From Verrucomicrobiales bacterium (GTDB lineage: Bacteria > Verrucomicrobiota > Verrucomicrobiia > Verrucomicrobiales > DEV007), in assembly GCA_023253615.1 (NCBI GenBank), contig JALRFZ010000315.1:1-8441 (forward strand): a DNA stretch of 8,441 nucleotides, read 5' to 3'. Position 1 is the first letter of the stretch; the number at the start of each line of letters is the position of its first letter. Positions 6,610-8,441 of the stretch are shown here, piece by piece. Made by a program: the position numbers and the translations under genes. The notes under the pieces were generated by a model. The model did no database searches. It was given only the letters and a program-made list of their open reading frames with translations, and was not told the origin of the DNA.

Positions 6610-8235
6610 ATGAAAAAATACCAGCGACTTCTGTCCCCGTTCCTGTTAACGGTAATCCTCGTATCCAAAAGCCCCGCCCTACTCCATGGCGAAGACGCCG
6701 TCGTCGCCCTCGGGGCGGTCGCCTCGAACGGCACCCTCGACAACTCCGCCAATTCGGTGGAGGGCGTCGTCGCCAGCTCGCTCAACGGGACGGGCACGTA
6801 CGACATCACCGTTACGGCGGCGGGAGCCTTCGCCGGCACCACTCCCGGCGATTACACGGTGGAGACCACGATCCGCGCGGTCTCCAGCGACGACAACCTT
6901 TCGAACGGCGCCGTTACCTCGGTGACCAACGATGTTCTCACCATCCGGGTCCGCACCTCGGATGTCGAGGATACCGCGAATCCAAACGGACCGCTCGCCC
7001 AGGACAGCGCGTTCTTTTTCCTGATCCGGCGCGTTGTCGCCGGTGACACCTCGCTGGACGGAGACTCGCGTTTCCTCCTCGGTGTCGGAAAGGTCGCTCT
7101 CGACGGCACCCTCATCTCCGGCTTCGGAGTCGATGGCGTCACCGTGACGGCCACGAGGCCCAACACCGGCGAATACTTCATCAATTTGACGAAGCCGGGT
7201 GGATTCGCGGGGGATGCCGCCGATGATTATCTCCTCTTTGTCACTCCGGACGGCGGAAGCTCGGTCGATGACGAAGCGATCCGCGGCGGAGCGACCGCCG
7301 TTGTCAGCGACGACACGGTGCTGGTTGAAGTCTACACGGACGATGTGCAGCAAGGGGTGGCGGGAAACAATCCGACGCCGACCAACGAGCCGTTCCACTT
7401 TTCGATCTACCGGCTTACCGGAGCGGAGACCTCGGGGCAGAGTGCCTCGCGTCTCGTCAGGGCGGTCGCTTCGATCGACTCCACCGGGGGGCTGACCTCG
7501 GGCGCGACCCGCTTCGGGGAGGGGGCCGTGACCGCCTCTCGTCTCGGGGCGGGGCTCTTCCAGCTCGATCTCTCGCTGCCGGGCGGATTTACCGGAGCCT
7601 CGTCGAACCGCTTCGTCGTCCATGCATTCGACAACAGCTCGAATGCGAGCGATGAGCTGGTCGGAGCGGATGTCAGCGTTTTCGATGACAATACCCTGCG
7701 GGTGCAGATCTCCGCCACGGACGTCGAAGCGGATGGCGAAGCCACCGGCACCTTGAACGATCGGAATCTCTTCGTCGTCATCTACGACACCGACCCCGCT
7801 TTCGGGCCTGATCTCGGCATCGGCACGAAGAAATCCCTCTCCTCGATGAATGGCATCGGGGTCATCAACGGCAGCGGTGCGGGGCAGGGAATCAAGCTGA
7901 ATTTGACCGGCACGTTCCAGCGGAAATTCTTCGTCGCCGCGGAGAATGCCGGGCACTCGACCGACTCCCTGCGGCTCAAAGGGATCGCGACGCGCGGTCC
8001 GCTCGACACGAAATTTTTCCGCACGACGGGCGGCAAAACCAACGTCACCGCCGAAGTGAAGATCGGCTCGGTCGTCGCCGAGGATTTCTACCCCGGGAAC
8101 ATCGTCCGCTTCGAGGGGCTCACCGCCTACAAGAGCCAGGGTTCGCGTCCGACCAAGACGATGAAGGTCCGCGGGATCTCGGACTTTGCGCCCGCCTCGG
8201 TGGACCTCGTGAAGGTGAAAACCGTGGCGAACTGA
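6610..8235 (+). CDS. Secreted three-repeat beta-rich protein of unknown function
   Basis: The 541-residue product starts with a signal peptide (MKKYQRLL, then core PFLLTVILV, end near residue 27). Three diverged tandem repeats follow at about 31-141, 154-269 and 280-393. Each runs through a Gly-rich opening, an A/PGGFAG-type turn, a DY/RF strand, a DD-containing turn, a TSDVED-type acidic turn and an aromatic FFFLI/FHFSIY/LFVVIY strand. The C-terminal domain (about 400-541) contains DLGIGTKKSL, SGAGQGIKLNLTG, FFVAAENAGHSTDSLRLKG and GGKTNVTAEV. I associate this pattern with a beta-sandwich domain at the ends of secreted Planctomycete/Verrucomicrobial proteins. There is no C-terminal anchor, PEP-CTERM or catalytic motif. 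An adhesin, matrix or binding role is plausible but unproven. Acidic turns may bind calcium (inference). It has no clear SD site, follows a terminator, and ends just before another, so it is a single-gene unit. Confidence 0.85.
   Translation: MKKYQRLLSPFLLTVILVSKSPALLHGEDAVVALGAVASNGTLDNSANSVEGVVASSLNGTGTYDITVTAAGAFAGTTPGDYTVETTIRAVSSDDNLSNGAVTSVTNDVLTIRVRTSDVEDTANPNGPLAQDSAFFFLIRRVVAGDTSLDGDSRFLLGVGKVALDGTLISGFGVDGVTVTATRPNTGEYFINLTKPGGFAGDAADDYLLFVTPDGGSSVDDEAIRGGATAVVSDDTVLVEVYTDDVQQGVAGNNPTPTNEPFHFSIYRLTGAETSGQSASRLVRAVASIDSTGGLTSGATRFGEGAVTASRLGAGLFQLDLSLPGGFTGASSNRFVVHAFDNSSNASDELVGADVSVFDDNTLRVQISATDVEADGEATGTLNDRNLFVVIYDTDPAFGPDLGIGTKKSLSSMNGIGVINGSGAGQGIKLNLTGTFQRKFFVAAENAGHSTDSLRLKGIATRGPLDTKFFRTTGGKTNVTAEVKIGSVVAEDFYPGNIVRFEGLTAYKSQGSRPTKTMKVRGISDFAPASVDLVKVKTVAN
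6700..7788 (+). repeat. Three tandem protein-level repeats within the secreted protein
   Basis: The repeat units lie at about 6700-7032, 7069-7416 and 7447-7788. They are recognisable in the protein by aligned motifs: AGAFAG / PGGFAG / PGGFTG, TSDVED / TDDVQQ / ATDVEA, and the closing aromatic strands AFFFLIR / FHFSIYR / LFVVIYD. I saw no long identical DNA stretches between units, so the duplication is probably old rather than a recent expansion. Confidence 0.75.
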
Positions 8236-8262
8236 GCGGCGATCCGACCTCCGTCCCACGTG

Positions 8263-8291
8263 GGGGCACCGGATGACCGGTGCCCCTTTTT
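8263..8291 (+). terminator. Rho-independent terminator after the secreted repeat protein
   Basis: GGGGCACCGG (8263-8272) pairs perfectly with CCGGTGCCCC (8277-8286) around the tetraloop ATGA, followed by five T (8287-8291). It isolates the repeat protein gene from the sugar kinase gene. Confidence 0.95.
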
Positions 8292-8341
8292 CGCGTCCAA
8301 AGCCCGCTTGATTCCACGGCGAATCACCGCTAGCGATTCCC

Positions 8342-8441
8342 ATGCTTTACCTTGGAATCGACAGCGGCACCCAGAGTACGAAGGCCATCGTCCTCGATCT
8401 CGCCACGGGGAAAATCGTGGCCCATGCCTCGCAGGCCTACG
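8342..8441 (+). CDS. FGGY-family carbohydrate kinase, xylulokinase-like (3' end beyond the window)
   Basis: Only the first 33 codons are in the window. They read MLYLGIDSGTQSTKAIVLDL, then ATGKIVAHASQAY. This is the N-terminal phosphate-1 ATP-binding motif of the FGGY sugar kinases (GIDxGTxxxK), in the DSGTQSTK form I associate with xylulokinase-like proteins of Planctomycetes and Verrucomicrobia. Family members phosphorylate a sugar or polyol with ATP; the substrate cannot be read from this fragment, so xylulose is only the most likely guess. The ATG at 8342 fits the family's usual start, but no SD sequence precedes it (CTAGCGATTCCC). The gene lies 50 bp after the preceding terminator, so any promoter must be within that gap. 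It would be a plausible catabolic gene for the neighbouring sensor to control, but nothing in the sequence proves it. Confidence 0.85.
   Translation, partial: MLYLGIDSGTQSTKAIVLDLATGKIVAHASQAY

Noticed and set aside
8308..8341. TTGATT followed by TAGCGA as a promoter for the sugar kinase, and the GAATC...GATTC inverted arms as an operator.
   Set aside because: The -10 match is very poor and the arms are asymmetric and only 5 bases long.
6679..8343. A 554-codon open frame on the minus strand opposite the secreted repeat protein.
   Set aside because: It is Arg/Gly/Asp-rich with no motif, signal peptide or domain, and it crosses the terminator at 8263-8291. The plus-strand gene has a signal peptide, internal repeats and a terminator.

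Overview
This 8.4 kb window is GC-rich and every supported gene lies on the plus strand. The gene content suggests a member of the Verrucomicrobiota or a related PVC-group bacterium. The clues are a short TruB, a discoidin-domain histidine kinase of the LHDDIGS type, a secreted repeat protein with a C-terminal domain I associate with Planctomycetes/Verrucomicrobia, and scarce Shine-Dalgarno (SD) sequences. This placement is an inference from family resemblance; no rRNA or other decisive marker is present.

Bases 1-1167 hold the 3' part of a PQQ-like beta-propeller (BamB-like) protein whose start lies outside the window. A hairpin follows. Next come truB (tRNA pseudouridine-55 synthase, apparently without a PUA domain) and ribF (riboflavin kinase/FAD synthetase). 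They are 36 bp apart, each has a good ribosome binding site, and they probably form one housekeeping operon (the widespread truB-ribF pairing). Bases 2977-3133 are an untranslated stretch with a foldable leader. It precedes a stand-alone 94-residue membrane protein that ends at a strong intrinsic terminator.

The middle of the window (3567-6486) is a two-component system. A 702-residue membrane histidine kinase carries two complete discoidin (F5/8 type C-like) domains and one apparently truncated one outside the membrane. A NarL/LuxR-type response regulator gene follows 63 bp later, then a terminator. The kinase most likely senses a cell-surface or extracellular glycan-like ligand and signals to its neighbour; the ligand and target genes are not visible.

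The right part holds a 541-residue secreted protein built of three diverged repeats of about 115 residues plus a C-terminal beta-rich domain, followed by a textbook terminator. At the right edge is the 5' end of an FGGY-family carbohydrate kinase (xylulokinase-like). The secreted protein and the sugar kinase are candidate targets of the two-component system by proximity only. I saw no tRNA, rRNA, CRISPR array, transposon or attachment site. The least ordinary content is the discoidin kinase, the repeat protein and the leader of the small membrane protein; I do not see convincing evidence of a wholly new system.
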